64,000 nt of DNA from Amborella trichopoda (taxonomy: Eukaryota > Streptophyta > Magnoliopsida > Amborellales > Amborellaceae). The translations under genes were made by a program, and so were the position numbers. Below, one piece after another: positions 11,861 through 22,340 of this stretch (position 1 is its first letter; each line of letters starts with the position of its first letter). Where the stretch lies: assembly GCF_000471905.2 (NCBI RefSeq), contig NW_006499751.1:3778344-3842343 (forward strand), given 5' to 3'. Under the pieces are notes generated by a model. That model was not told where the DNA came from. It did not search any database and saw nothing but the letters and a program-made list of their open reading frames with translations.

Positions 11861-12372
11861 AGACCACCATAATCCCTAAAAATAAAGAATGCTTCCTAGA
11901 CCTTGTGGGATTCCCCTTTCCCTATTTTTGCGCTTCAACAGTTCACAACAAACTCACCGAAATTCCACTAAATTCCTTGTGAGCCCACTATTACTGCTCC
12001 TTCTTCGCTTCTGATAGCCAGAGGACCGTCAGACTCCCACGACCTCTTTGCGACCTCTCCTTCAGCCACAGGACTACCGAAGAAGGCACCAGAACTCTAA
12101 CAGATAAACTTTGCCACTCTTGCTAAGACCCCAAGGAACCCCATTCCTTGCTCAGAAAGCCTTGACACTCTTCAAAGGTATCCGCAATCATGGTACAAGG
12201 CTTAGGACCTTTTCAAGTTCACCAGAAAGCCCTTGAACGCCTGGCTGCTGCAAACTTTGGTCGCAAAAATCTCACCAAAAGTCTCTTCTCAAGAGCTCAG
12301 GCTCTCTCTCTTTCTATAAACTTTTTAACTGTTTTACCCTTCGATAAAAACAGTAGAAAGTCATTTTCGCCC
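11861..12372 (-). other. Probable 5' leader of the antisense unit
   Basis: Non-coding stretch between the antisense ORF and the antisense TATA box. It aligns by eye with 18800-19240 of fossil 3 (reversed) and 58330-58820 of fossil 5. It would be the untranslated leader if the antisense promoter was ever active. Confidence 0.4.
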
Positions 12373-12380
12373 CTTTTATA
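12373..12380 (-). promoter_or_regulatory. Antisense TATA box
   Basis: On the minus strand the sequence reads TATAAAAGGGG, a strong plant TATA box with nothing comparable on the + strand nearby. The equivalent place in fossils 3 (18768-18779) and 5 (58821-58832) has TATAAAAAGGGG. It points toward the antisense ORF. Confidence 0.6.
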
Positions 12381-12513
12381 CTCCTCAGTGCCGCAAGCTG
12401 CCCTTGACAAATTGAAAAAAGACATTGCAATCCTCATCTTTATATGACAATAAGACCAAGCTGAGGCGAGTCAAGGCCGAGGCTCGAAAGGGCTATCGTT
12501 GCATGCCGCATGA

Positions 12514-12780
12514 GAAGCCATCGCCGCATGCCTTCGTTAAGGGACATCGCCGCACGCCTTCGTCAAGGGCCATCGCCGCACGCCTTCGTCAAAGGCCATC
12601 ACAACGTGCCTTCATCAAGGGCCATTGCCGCACGCCTTCGTCAAAGGCCATCATAGCGTGCGTTCATCAAGGGCCATTGCTGCATGCCTTCGTCAAAGGG
12701 CCATTACCGCACACCGTCATCAAGGGTCATCGCCACGCGCCTTCACCGAGAGGCTATCGCCACACCCTTTGTCAAGGATT
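12514..12780 (+). repeat. Minisatellite C: ~27-base units
   Basis: About ten tandem units of the form GCCATCGCCGCACGCCTTCG followed by TCAAGG. GC-rich compared with the surroundings. Reading it as protein gives a spurious repetitive His/Arg/Pro peptide. Related arrays are at 18300-18660 (reversed) and 58935-59110. Confidence 0.9.
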
Positions 12781-13029
12781 TTATGTCGCGCTCTTGAACA
12801 AGTACCTAATGTCATGCATGCACCATCTAAGCCTAATGCCGCATGCGCCATCCAAGACTTAGTGTCGCGATCATGCCATGACACTCCCCTCTTGACCATT
12901 ATCCTACCTCTTCAGAAAGTTCATTCCCTCCATGACAATCTCACTCCTCAAGGAGTCCAGTCTTCGATGACAGCTCTGTTCCCCATGGAGTCGCATTCCT
13001 TCACCACACATCGGTTTGTGCTGAGTGAC

Positions 13030-13345
13030 CTTAAACTATGCAGCTCTGGTCCAAAATAATGACCCTAAACTGTAGCGGAGGTCTAGCTGCACAACCTTAA
13101 ACTAGTTAGTCCTCTTCGCAGAACTCAAAACTGTGCGACTATGGTCTAGCTATGTGACCTTAGACCATAGTGCACGTCTTGGCCACATGACTTAAAAGGC
13201 TTAGCGACATCGTCCAAACTACATGACCTTAAACTATGGCAAAGGTCTAGTTGAACGACCTTAAACAGATGGTCGTAACAGCAGGACTTAAAACTACATA
13301 GCCATGGTCCGAGTTACAAAACCCTAAAACTGTAATGCATGGCGG
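13030..13345 (+). repeat. Minisatellite A, first block
   Basis: Irregular tandem units of about 30-40 bases built round TGACCTTAAACT, alternating with GGTCTAGTTGCACGACCTTA-type units and GTCCAAACTATATG-type units. Diverged but plainly repetitive. The same block lies at 59283-59770 and, reversed, at 17830-18125. Confidence 0.85.
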
Positions 13346-13600
13346 GACAAATGGTTCATACGTATAACTCCAACCGAAAGATGGGCCACCTATTCGCTAA
13401 AGCTATACTTCATCAGCACCCCCAATGGAGTTAGATGCATGCAAGTGTGATACTTACCCCTTTAATCCTCAATAGGTTTGTTTCGTACCAACATTCCACT
13501 GAGAGTCACATCTTACTGTGACCCACTATCGTCGGGGAGTCAGGGTCATTCTTATCCCTTCAACTCGCTGCTTCACCTTCATGACGATCTTACTGGTCCA
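13346..13600 (+). repeat. Minisatellite B: CCCCAGTGGAGTTA-type units
   Basis: Spacer between the two A blocks, itself made of loose 30-40 base units such as CCCCAATGGAGTTAGATGC and CACTGAGAGTCACATC. The same insert separates the A blocks in fossil 5 (59860-60220) and in fossil 3 (17500-17830, reversed). Confidence 0.65.
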
Positions 13601-13930
13601 TATTGCATGACCTTAAATTGCACAGTCATGATCCGTATTGCATGACCTTAAACTGCACAGCCCTGGTTCGTGCTACATGACCTTAAAACCGCACAGCCCT
13701 AGTCCATGTTGCATGACCTTTAAACTGCACAAGCCATGGTCCAAACTATATGACCTTAAACTATAGCGGAGGTCTAGTCGTACGACCTTAAACCGCACTA
13801 TCTGAGTTGCACGACTTTAAACTACATGACCACGGTCCAAGCTATATGACCTTAAACCATAGTGCACGTCCTGACCGCATGACGTTAAACTGTTTTGCTT
13901 AGGTTCAGGAGGCATGACCTTAAATGCAGC
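13601..13930 (+). repeat. Minisatellite A, second block
   Basis: Tandem units of about 35 bases, for example CATGACCTTAAACTGCACAG followed by CC(A/C)TGGTCC. It ends in TAGTGCACGTCCTGACCGCA, a terminal unit also found at 60640 and, reversed, near 16900 and 17320. Confidence 0.85.
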
Positions 13931-13931
13931 A

Positions 13932-14130
13932 TGCGCACACCCCTTTTATGTGCATCTTCACACACGTCTTCCCTAACTGACCCATTTGTGTGTGCACACC
14001 ATCTTTATTACCTCCCCAGTGAGTCCACATACATGCACATGCCCTTGACGTGCATCTTCATGCATGGCTTCCCTAACTGACCTGTCGTGTACGGATACCA
14101 CCTTCATTACCTCCCCAATGAGTCCATCAT
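13932..14130 (+). repeat. Minisatellite D: two ~100-base units
   Basis: Two adjacent copies run from TGCATCTTCA through CTTCCCTAACTGACC to ATTACCTCCCCA(G/A)TGAGTCC. Fossil 5 has the same two copies (60735-60930). Fossil 3 has at least one, reversed (near 17130-17260). Confidence 0.75.
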
Positions 14131-14709
14131 TCCCAGTGAGTCTCACCCATGCTCACAAAATGGCGGTCCATCTCTCCATCCATACTTGTCGACTACTAGT
14201 GGGTCACCATTCTTCACCCACCATTTTTCCTGCATAGGTAGCCTTGTGTCATCTTCCCAATGTGAATCGTAACTACCACCATACTCACTCCATGGCCCCA
14301 ACAGATTTCCATCCATCACCCTCATGGTCCAGCTGTATGACCCAAAACAATAGTGCACATCCTAGCCGCATGACGTTAAAAGGCTCTGCACAGGTCCCGA
14401 AGGCATGACCCTAAACACGGATTCACAGAAAAAAAAATGGGCATGGTGTATTTCTGAACAAGTGAACGCCATTAGTAAAAATAACAGATGGGCATGGTCA
14501 CGAAACCATGAGTAAAAGAGTTCCATGAAAACAAAACCCAAGCATGGTGAAAACCCCAAAGGGTCATCGTGAGCAAAAAAGGATGAAAAGGGTGGACATG
14601 ACCGCGAGGTCATGGGTTAAAGAGCCCAAAAATAATAGAAGTTGGTGAAAAATTCTGAATTGATTATACTTCTTGATTCTCTCGAACCACAACATTCGAT
14701 GGGGAATGC
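14131..14709 (+). other. End of the 3' non-coding region of fossil 2, with polypurine tract
   Basis: Non-coding. It holds CATGGTGAAAACCCCAAAGG and related lines that recur at 61340 and reversed at 16720. The last bases before the LTR are CGATGGGGAATGC, a purine-rich tract in the place of the plus-strand primer; fossil 5 has CGGTGGGGCATG at the same point. Confidence 0.6.
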
Positions 14710-15949
14710 TGTTGGAAGATATTTTTCATCATCATGGGGCCCCTGCTTAACAAAAGCCTAGCAAACAATGGAAATTCTAACGGTCTCAGAATATCCCTAG
14801 AACTAGTCAAGATCTTCATGAGGACTGTCAAAAGGCTCCTAGCATGTTTCGTCTTATTCTGACATGGCAGTGCAGACTGAGAAACAATTCCGACAAAATC
14901 GACCTCTAGCACCCTGAAATGGACCCTATAACTAGAGCTACAATTTTGATATCTCAATTTTCAATGGGACCACCACCATTGGATCCCACATGGTCGCAAA
15001 CCCCCAAGGGTCAAATTTTAGCTTAAACTGACACTCTAAGAAAATGTTCTAGGAAAAAAAGTGAAACAGGAGGAGCAATCATGAAGGGACAATCATGACT
15101 AGTGATTTTCAATACTCATATCACACTCTTCTGAGTTCTGGTCAAGCCCAAATTTTTGTGAGCATATTCATCTCATAAAGACGAGCGTTTTGATATGTGG
15201 CAACCCCCATGATAACGCCGGAGTGTAAAGAAAACCTAGAGAGAATTTGTTGATCCATGAAGAAAGTATAGGAAAATTAGTAGCATCGTGTCTTGCTCAA
15301 ATGGCCAAATCATGACATTCGTGAGCCTGATCGACATGAGACAAATTTCATCACTTACATAAGGTCTCCGGCTATCTCTAACTCGAATCATGTGCATGAT
15401 GAACAGTTGGATTCTGTACACAAAGCTGATAAAGAGACTGTAAATTCCATCACCAGAATTTCAGATTCCAATCAAAATTTTCAAGTTGCAAAATCTTCGT
15501 TCGGGCATGAAATCGAGCTGCGTTTGTTGCCCTGCAATCGTAACGACATGCTCAGATTGATCCATTGAAGAAATCATCGAAAAACATCAAGGAACGAGCA
15601 CACTATCGATTTGAAGTTTCAAGCTCCATTCAAATTTCAAATCACGTGATCATGCGTTGAAAACACGATCCATGAATCAAAGTTGGTATCATAATGATCG
15701 CCATAATGAGCCCTTCAAGAAAACAATCATCTTTCGATCAACTGGGCATCAGAATGATCCTGGATCATCCATGAAAAATCACGCACGTTCTAGGACAACA
15801 TAGGGACTGTTCTGTAATTTTACTAATTGTTAGGTATGACAAATATGTCATTTTGCACCTTATTATCTAATTTATTGTAATTTAATTTAATCTTAATTTC
15901 TAGCAATTAGGGTTACTTTTTATTATCCACCCATGTTTGGGGAAAATTC

Positions 15950-15957
15950 TATATATA
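15950..15957 (+). promoter_or_regulatory. LTR TATA box
   Basis: TATATATA, about 15 bases upstream of the conserved CATCATTGTAC block. The upstream CCACCCATGTTTGGG block is shared with the LTRs at 48120 and 63510, so this is the family's core promoter. Confidence 0.7.
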
Positions 15958-16185
15958 CAACATACCATCATTGTACACAAGGGGGCAATAGACACACACA
16001 CAGAACACACAAAGAGAGAGTTTTTACTTAATAATATTTCTCTTTCTTCTCATTGTTGGGTCACGTCTGGAGAGAGAGAGTAAGGTGAGAGAAACTTTTG
16101 GACCGATACGGTTAGGCTCAAGGTAAACCTTCTCTTTCTTCTTTTTCTTTTCTTATTCTCTCTCTTCATCTCCTTCTTCCTCTTC

Positions 16186-16292
16186 TTTCTCTCAGCTCTC
16201 CTCAGAGGTCATGCACGACAGTGGCAGTTTAAGTAGTCTCTGCATGACCTCTGAGGAGAGCTGAGAGAAAGACCACTGTCGTGCATGACCTC
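16186..16292. repeat. Perfect nested inverted repeats in the LTR
   Basis: Arms 16186-16215 and 16241-16270 are perfect reverse complements (30 bases) round a 25-base loop. A second, overlapping pair, 16205-16224 and 16273-16292, is perfect over 20 bases. Related LTRs (48430, 63785) have only a single copy of the arm sequence, so the structure is a local change in this copy. Confidence 0.95.
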
Positions 16293-16478
16293 CCACGCAA
16301 GCCAACCTGAGTAAGTCTCGAACCCATAGTAAGTTCCTCTCTCATCGGTTGGTATACCTTAACCTTACTCTTGAACAAGGTTCCAAGAGAGCGATCTCAA
16401 ATCCCGGGTTTCTAGAAACCCGAGATACGTGTCACCTGATCATCTAGATTTGGAGGGTGAGATTGAGGCACCTAACCA

Positions 16479-17270
16479 CCAGCTGAGGATTTTGTATGAA
16501 CCTCGTTAGGTAGAATTACGCCTGTTTGGCATTTGGGGTGTCGGCTGAGGCTGTAGTGTTGCATGAACCTACTTTATTGGTCGAAGCTCCCTTTGTGGGT
16601 TTTGGATTGGAGAAGTGGTGTCAGCTTTCACCAACCTCCTTTGTTTTTGAGCTCTTTTACCCATGACCTTGAGGCCATGTCTACCCTTTTTCATCTGTTT
16701 TTTCTCACGGTGCCCTTTCAAGATTTCACCGTGCCCGGGTTTTATTTTTTGAACATTTTTGCTCACGGTTTCATGACCATTCCGTCCATTCTTAATCCTT
16801 TTCTTTCTTTTTTTGACCTTTTTACCCATGACGCCCCTGTGGGTTTTCGTCATGCCCATCATTTTGTGAAGGTGTGTTAAAGGTCATATTGTCATGCAGC
16901 CAGGACGTGCACTATAGTTTAAAGTCATACAGTTCGACCATGGGGGAGATGGATGACAGTTTCTTGAGGCCATGGAATGAGTATGGTGGTCGTTTTGACA
17001 CACTTGGGGAAGATGGAACGAGGCTACCCATGAAAGACGGATGATGTATGGATGGAAGGTTGGAAGTGGTGACTCACTAACTGACAGCGATTATGGATGG
17101 TAGGAAGGCTCTCCATTTTGTGAACATGGGTAAGACTCATTGAGGAATGATGAATGATGATGATAATGGAGGAAGGTGGGTTTGATGAAGATGATGCGTG
17201 CACACGAATGGGTCGATTAGGGAAGGTGTGCGTGAAGATGCTCATAAAGGGTGTGTGTGATGTGTGGGAG
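16479..17270 (-). other. 3' non-coding end of fossil 3
   Basis: Reversed counterpart of 60720-61540 in fossil 5. It includes GTGCCCTTTCAAGATTTCAC, the TTTTACCCATGACC lines, and a D-type unit near 17130-17260. No host gene. Confidence 0.65.
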
Positions 17271-18125
17271 CGAGTTTAAGGTCATGCCTCATTGACCTTG
17301 GCAAAGCAGTTTAACATCATGCGGTTAGGACGTGCATTATGGTTTAAGGTCATATAGCTCGGACCGTGGTTATACAGTTTAGAGTCATGCAATTAGGACC
17401 ATGCAATTTAAGGTCGTGCAACTAGACCTCCGTTATAGTTTAAGGTCATATGGTTTTAACCATGTAGCTTAGGGTCTTCACCTAGACCAGTTGAGTGGGT
17501 CGCCATGTAAGTAAAGCTCCGTGGAGTATAGAGACAGTGGCTCAATGACAAATGAACCCACCAGGGATTAATGGGGTAAATATGACTTAAAGGGGATAGT
17601 GAGCAATAGTATGCATGTAAATCCGTTGGGGATGGTAGGTCGGAGCACAGATGCAAACCCAATAGGGATTGAAGAGATAAGAATGACCTTAACTCCACTA
17701 GGGATAAAGGGTTGCAATACTGATGTTACTCCTAATGGGAGTGAGGGAAGTGGCCTACATGTAGCACTACTTGGAATGACAGTCCGGAGTATAGGTGTAA
17801 CCTGACTAGGGATAGTGGTGGAGACGTACATCCATTTCACAGTTTAAAGTCATGCTACAGGGACATGCATTACAGTTTAAGGTCTTATAGCTCGGACTAT
17901 GACTATGCAGTTTAAAGTCATGCGACTAGGACCATGCAGTTTAAGGTCATACAACTAAACCTCCACTATAGTTTAAGGTCATATAGTTTGGACCATGGTT
18001 ATGTAGTTTAAAGTCTTACAGTGAGGACCATGCAGTTTAAGGTCATGCACCTAGACCTCCACTACAGTTTATGGTCATATAGTTTGGACCATGCCGTTTA
18101 GGGTCATACACCTAGACCATTTGAG
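17271..18125 (-). repeat. Minisatellites A-B-A of fossil 3
   Basis: Reversed arrays: AGTTTAAGGTCATGC-type units at 17275-17490 and 17830-18125, separated by CCACTAGGGAT-type B units at 17500-17830. The order A-B-A matches fossils 2 and 5. Confidence 0.85.
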
Positions 18126-18299
18126 TGGTAAGGGTATGTCACTCCATGAGAAACAGGGCCGTAACTAGAGATTTGATTCCCTCTGAGGACCTAATGACTA
18201 TAGTGCAATGAATAGACTCCTTGGGGATGCAGAATAGTGGTCTGCTTACTCCGCTAGGAACACCGGAAGGTCCAGCGTTGACAGTGCTTGAGTTTGGTC

Positions 18300-18660
18300 C
18301 TCGCACGGCGGTTGGCTGAGGCAGACGCACGGCGTAAGGCATGAGCAATACATGCGGGGCACTAAGCTTTTAGAGAGACACACGACGTTAAGCCTTTTAG
18401 AGAAACATGTGGCGTTAAGTCTTTCAGAGAAGCACGTGGCGTTAAGCCTGAGAAGAGCGACGTATGACAATAATCCTTTGGATAAAGCGCAGCGATAGCC
18501 CTCTGAATGAAGTGCACGGCGATAGCTTCTTATGAAGCTCACGACGATAGCTCCTGCTGTAGCACACGACGATATCTTCTTGTGAAGCGCACGACATCAA
18601 CATCGCATGGTGTTAAGGCATAGACAGTAGCAGGTTCATGAGGCACGGGTGGCAGCAACA
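18300..18660 (-). repeat. Minisatellite C of fossil 3
   Basis: Reversed, more diverged C units such as GCACGGCGATAGCTTCTTATGAAG and ACGACGATAGCTCCTG. They lie between array A and the antisense TATA box, as in the other two copies. Confidence 0.75.
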
Positions 18661-18767
18661 CGCATTCCTCGGGCTTGACCCGCCCCGGCCTAGACTTATC
18701 GTCATCTGAAGACGAGGACTAGGGCATCATGTCAAGCTTGTGAAGGGTACTTCGTGTAACTCCCATC

Positions 18768-18779
18768 TATAAAAAGGGG
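18768..18779 (+). promoter_or_regulatory. Antisense TATA box of fossil 3
   Basis: TATAAAAAGGGG on the + strand, opposite to pol. The 12 bases are identical to the box in fossil 5 (58821-58832, minus). The antisense ORF region starts about 470 bases downstream. Confidence 0.65.
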
Positions 18780-19240
18780 TAAAACCCCACTTTACTATTT
18801 TACCTTCTGTAAAATAGTGAATAGCTTTAAAGAGTGAGAACTTTCGTCAAGAGACTTCCGGGGAGAAACCTTCGGCCAAAACTGTAGTGCACTGGAAGTC
18901 TTTGGCGAACTGTAGCAAGTTGCGAAGAATTCGTAGGGTGCCCGCTAGCATTTACATAGAATTTCAAAGCCCTCCAAGTGAGGAACAGAGGGTAGAAGGG
19001 AAACACACAGATTCACTAGGGTTCCAGCAGTAGTGATTGGAGTTGTAGTGAGGGAAACAACGACAGAAATAAGTTAGAGAGGCCACAGTAGTGTTTCTGC
19101 AAGGGTAAAAAGATTTCAACGAGAAGGAGGGAGTGCAATGTGTATGTGGAAACAAACCAGGGGACTTCGGTTCTTTTTCGGTGACTTTTAGTCACTGAAA
19201 GGGTAGAAGAGGGGACAACAGTGGGCTCGTCAGAAGCACT

Positions 19241-19940
19241 GTGACATTCCAGGGAGTTGTGGTGAACTATAGAAGTAAGAAGAGGGGAAGCCGAGAGGTC
19301 ACAGAGGAGGTTTCTGCAGAGACTCTGATGGTTCCCCTAGTATTCCCGACCATCGGTAAGGGGAAAGAACAAGGTCAGAAGGGGATTCCCGATGGATGGA
19401 GAAGTGTTTCTGACGAAATCCAAAGAGTTGCGGGGAAGGCGAAAGGTTGTGAAAAGGTGGACCGTCAACGAGGAACGACGGTTGGGGAAATCGAAGAGGC
19501 CCAAAAGTTAATGCCTCTTGGGAATTAGGGACGGTGGGGCTGGGGCCTCACAAAGGCATACGCAGCATTAAGTCGCATGCAACGCTTTCTTTGCATGACA
19601 CTAAGGTGTGCATGGCAACAACCATGATTGGTAGCATGCCACTCGCGGCATTGGTCACGCACGGCGTTGGACTGTCCACGGTGATGGTCACCTGCGGCAT
19701 TGAGCTGCATGTTGCAATGATCATGTGCGGTATTGAGTTGCGTGTGGCGATGACCATTGGCGGTGGTGCCTTGTGGGGGTCAAGAGTGGTGGCAAATGGG
19801 AACTGTGGTCTGTTAGAAGCCAAGTCCTTCAGTACAACAATGAAGTCCATGTTGTCTTGAGGAAGGGAATCCATCATAGAACAACTCCTTGCTAGGGAAG
19901 TAGACTCTATCAGGGTACTTCTTCCATCTCCTTGAAAGCC
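19241..19940 (+). pseudogene. Antisense ORF remnant (aORF) of fossil 3
   Basis: Two open stretches, 19241-19528 and 19534-19860, run opposite to pol. The first contains GKGKEQGQKGIPDGWRSVS and KGCEKV, matching the GKEHGQAGIPDGQKSV and KGCEGG of fossil 2. The second contains IKSHATLSLHDTKV, matching IKSHAALPLRV. Beyond it a LSDELKMTQK-like ending matches KPDELELTRK. No known domain; function unknown. Agreement at the peptide level in three diverged copies suggests it was once coding. Confidence 0.55.
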
Positions 19941-20229
19941 ATGCCTTGTCAGATGAATTGAAGATGACTCAGAAATGGTTGGTCCTCCTCTGAAGCAAGA
20001 ACAACATTTTAGTGCGAACAACCTCTTTTTCTTTGAAGCAAGAGAAACTGTTGATACTATATTTGTAAGCTCCCTGATAATGGGCTTTGGACTGTTGGCT
20101 GTAACCTTTTCTAATGCAATAATGAAATGAATTTCTTTTGAGTTGGTCTAATGCTCTTCTTTTCCATTTCTTTCTTCCTTTTACTGCATATGCTATTTTT
20201 TAAAAGAACATTAGGGATAATACTTATTT

Positions 20230-21470
20230 AGGTATCGCCCATTTATAGGGTGCATTGCCTCCTCTCCATCATACTTTGCCAGTATATAGGCCCCATTTGG
20301 TACGGATTTTTTACTATGAAGGGACCTTACCACTTTGGTTCGAATTTTCCTTTGCGACGTCTATGCATGACGATCGGTCTCTTTATTGCTAAGACTAGAT
20401 CCCCACGAGCAAATGAGCAAACCTTGACAGACTTGTCAAAGGCTCTCTTCATTCTTCCCTGATTGAGCTCGAGGTTTTGCTAGGCCCCTAGCCTATTTTC
20501 ATCAAGGGCATCCAAATCTTGATAATGGAGCTTGACCCTCTTGTCTTAAGTAAGTCCCTGATGCATAGCGACACGGAGTGAGGGTAGTTTAACCTCAAGG
20601 GGTAAAACTGCTTCACCTCTATAGACCAGGGAATAAGGAGTAGAGTTTGTAGCGTTAAAGTAACCTCTCATGCTAGTTCTTCTTTGACTTCAAAATTGAC
20701 TTCCAGAGCACCCCGCACAAGGTTTTATTGAACGCCTTAGCTAAACCATTGGCTCGAGTGTGGTACATGATCGAGTACTTCCAGTCAAAATCGAACTGGT
20801 TAACTAGGCGATCAATGTGATGGCTTCTGAACTAAGGGCCATTATCAAAGATTATCTGGTTCGGAACCTCGAACCTGTATATGATGTTGTGATGCACGAA
20901 GTTGACCATAGTAGTCCCCGGAACCTGATTGAGGGGGACCGCTTCAGCTCACTTAGAGAAGTAATCTGTCACTGGTAGGGTAAAGGCATGACCTTGGCAG
21001 AACTGACATCGTTTAGCATAGTTTTAGGCATCAACCACCATTGAAAGCCAATAATACTCGAGTCTGTGTATGCGCTCATAGACCTTAGGGCCGAATTGGT
21101 GCAGTCTGCAGATACCTGAGTGCACTTCTTCCAGTATTTTATTTGCTTATCATGTACTTGGTAGACATCCGTTGTATACCATTGCGTTCCGCCTGATCCT
21201 TAGGCAACCTCCCATGCTTTATGAAGTTCATGACAGGCACCCTCCAGTCTTCCACTTGTTCAACCTCTACACAGATCGAGTTAAAAAGTTTTGGCTCCTG
21301 CCTCTCAGCCTTAGATCCATTATCTTGGGATATTTCTTGTTCTGCCTTAACGACATCCTTGGTTGCAAAGAGTGCTCCGAATGGATAAGGTAGGCTTTTG
21401 TGAAAGACATCTCTCTCATGATATGCATCATCTTCGGTTCTCAAGTTAACATGTCTCCATTCTATTACTC
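20230..21470 (-). pseudogene. Integrase remnant of fossil 3
   Basis: Minus-strand integrase pieces collinear with 56060-57540. They include the block HERDVFHKSLPYPFGALFAT at its N-terminal side (about 21440-21140) and the rest downstream toward 20240. Broken. Confidence 0.7.
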
Positions 21471-21559
21471 AGACAGAAGTGGGCCCTGATGGGGACAGTT
21501 GAATGGTCGCCCCGAGCTTGGATGCACATCGGCCTGCTAGTTTAGCATTCTAGGGATAT

Positions 21560-22340
21560 GACTTAAGGAGAAATCATCAAACTTGGCCATATATGATTAA
21601 GTCGTGTCATGATAAGGCTTGAGAGTATCCATCCTTATGTCATAAATCCCCTTAAGCTATTGGATTATTAGCTCAGAGTCATCGAAGATGTCCAGCTGCT
21701 CCAGGCCTAGCTCCTGGGCAATCTTCAATCCAATTATGAGGGCTTAGTATTCAGCCACATTATGAGAGAATGCCTTTGTGAGCCACCATCGGGAATCAGA
21801 CTGGAATGCTCTATCAAAGTACATCTCCCACAGTCGAGTTAGCATTGTCAAGAAAACATCACTGGGAGATCACTTTACAGAGGAGATTCTAAAGGGACTA
21901 GGTGAGCCATGAGAAAGTCTGTTAAGGCTTGACCTTTGACGGCCTTCTGTGGTACATACGTGATGTCGAACTCCATCAGCAATAATACCCACTTGGCCAA
22001 GCATCCCAACAGGGATGGTCGGGTCATAAGGAACTTGACCGGTTCCTCCTTTGAGATTAGCTTGACTTTGTTACCGAGCAAGTAGGGACAGTGCTTCTAT
22101 ACCACAAAAATCAAGGCTAAGCACATCTTCTCGATGAAAGGGTAATTCTTCTCGGTACCTTGCAACCTGTGGCTGAGATAATAGAGCACCATCTCTTTCC
22201 CCTCATCATTGTTCTATTATAGGAATTCCCCAAATGACTCATCAAGAGTGGTCACGTATAGGATGAGAGGCCTTCTTAACACTTGGGTGGAGAGTACTAG
22301 AGGATTCAACAAGTATTACTTGATATCATCAAGTGCAGCT
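21560..22340 (-). pseudogene. RNase H and archaeal-type RNase H remnants of fossil 3
   Basis: Minus strand 22081-21875 reads KVKLISKEEPVKFLMTRPSL and FDITYVPQKAVKGQALTDFL, the end of the first RNase H and its tether. The aRH remnant follows to ~21600, before the tail that leads to integrase. Confidence 0.75.

Larger units (their letters stand above)
6943..16478 (+). mobile_element. Fossil 2: Ogre-like Tat element, 5'-truncated, with 3' LTR
   Basis: The + strand order is gag-pol linker, RT, RNase H, integrase, long 3' non-coding region, 3' LTR. Homology to fossil 5 (46888-64000) starts at about 6943, in the linker between gag and RT. The 3' region shows the same parts in the same order as fossils 3 and 5: antisense ORF, antisense TATA, and minisatellite types C, A, B, A and D. 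The 3' LTR ends at CTAACCA (16478), where fossil 3 begins in opposite orientation. It is broken many times (more than ten). Confidence 0.85.
14710..16478 (+). repeat. 3' LTR of fossil 2 (Ogre-like family)
   Basis: Starts TGTTGGAAGATATTTTTCAT and ends CACCTAACCA, giving TG...CA termini. It is clearly homologous to the LTRs at 46888, 62267, 35925 and (minus) 30709. At 1769 bases it is shorter than its relatives because most of the repeat-rich R/U5 zone is absent; the join holds the inverted repeat at 16186-16292. U3 includes a run of open frame at 15293-15568. Confidence 0.85.

Noticed and set aside
12425-13059. Overlapping 144-145 codon ORFs with His/Arg/Pro repeats
   Set aside because: They run through minisatellite C in two frames, and the repeats explain the openness.
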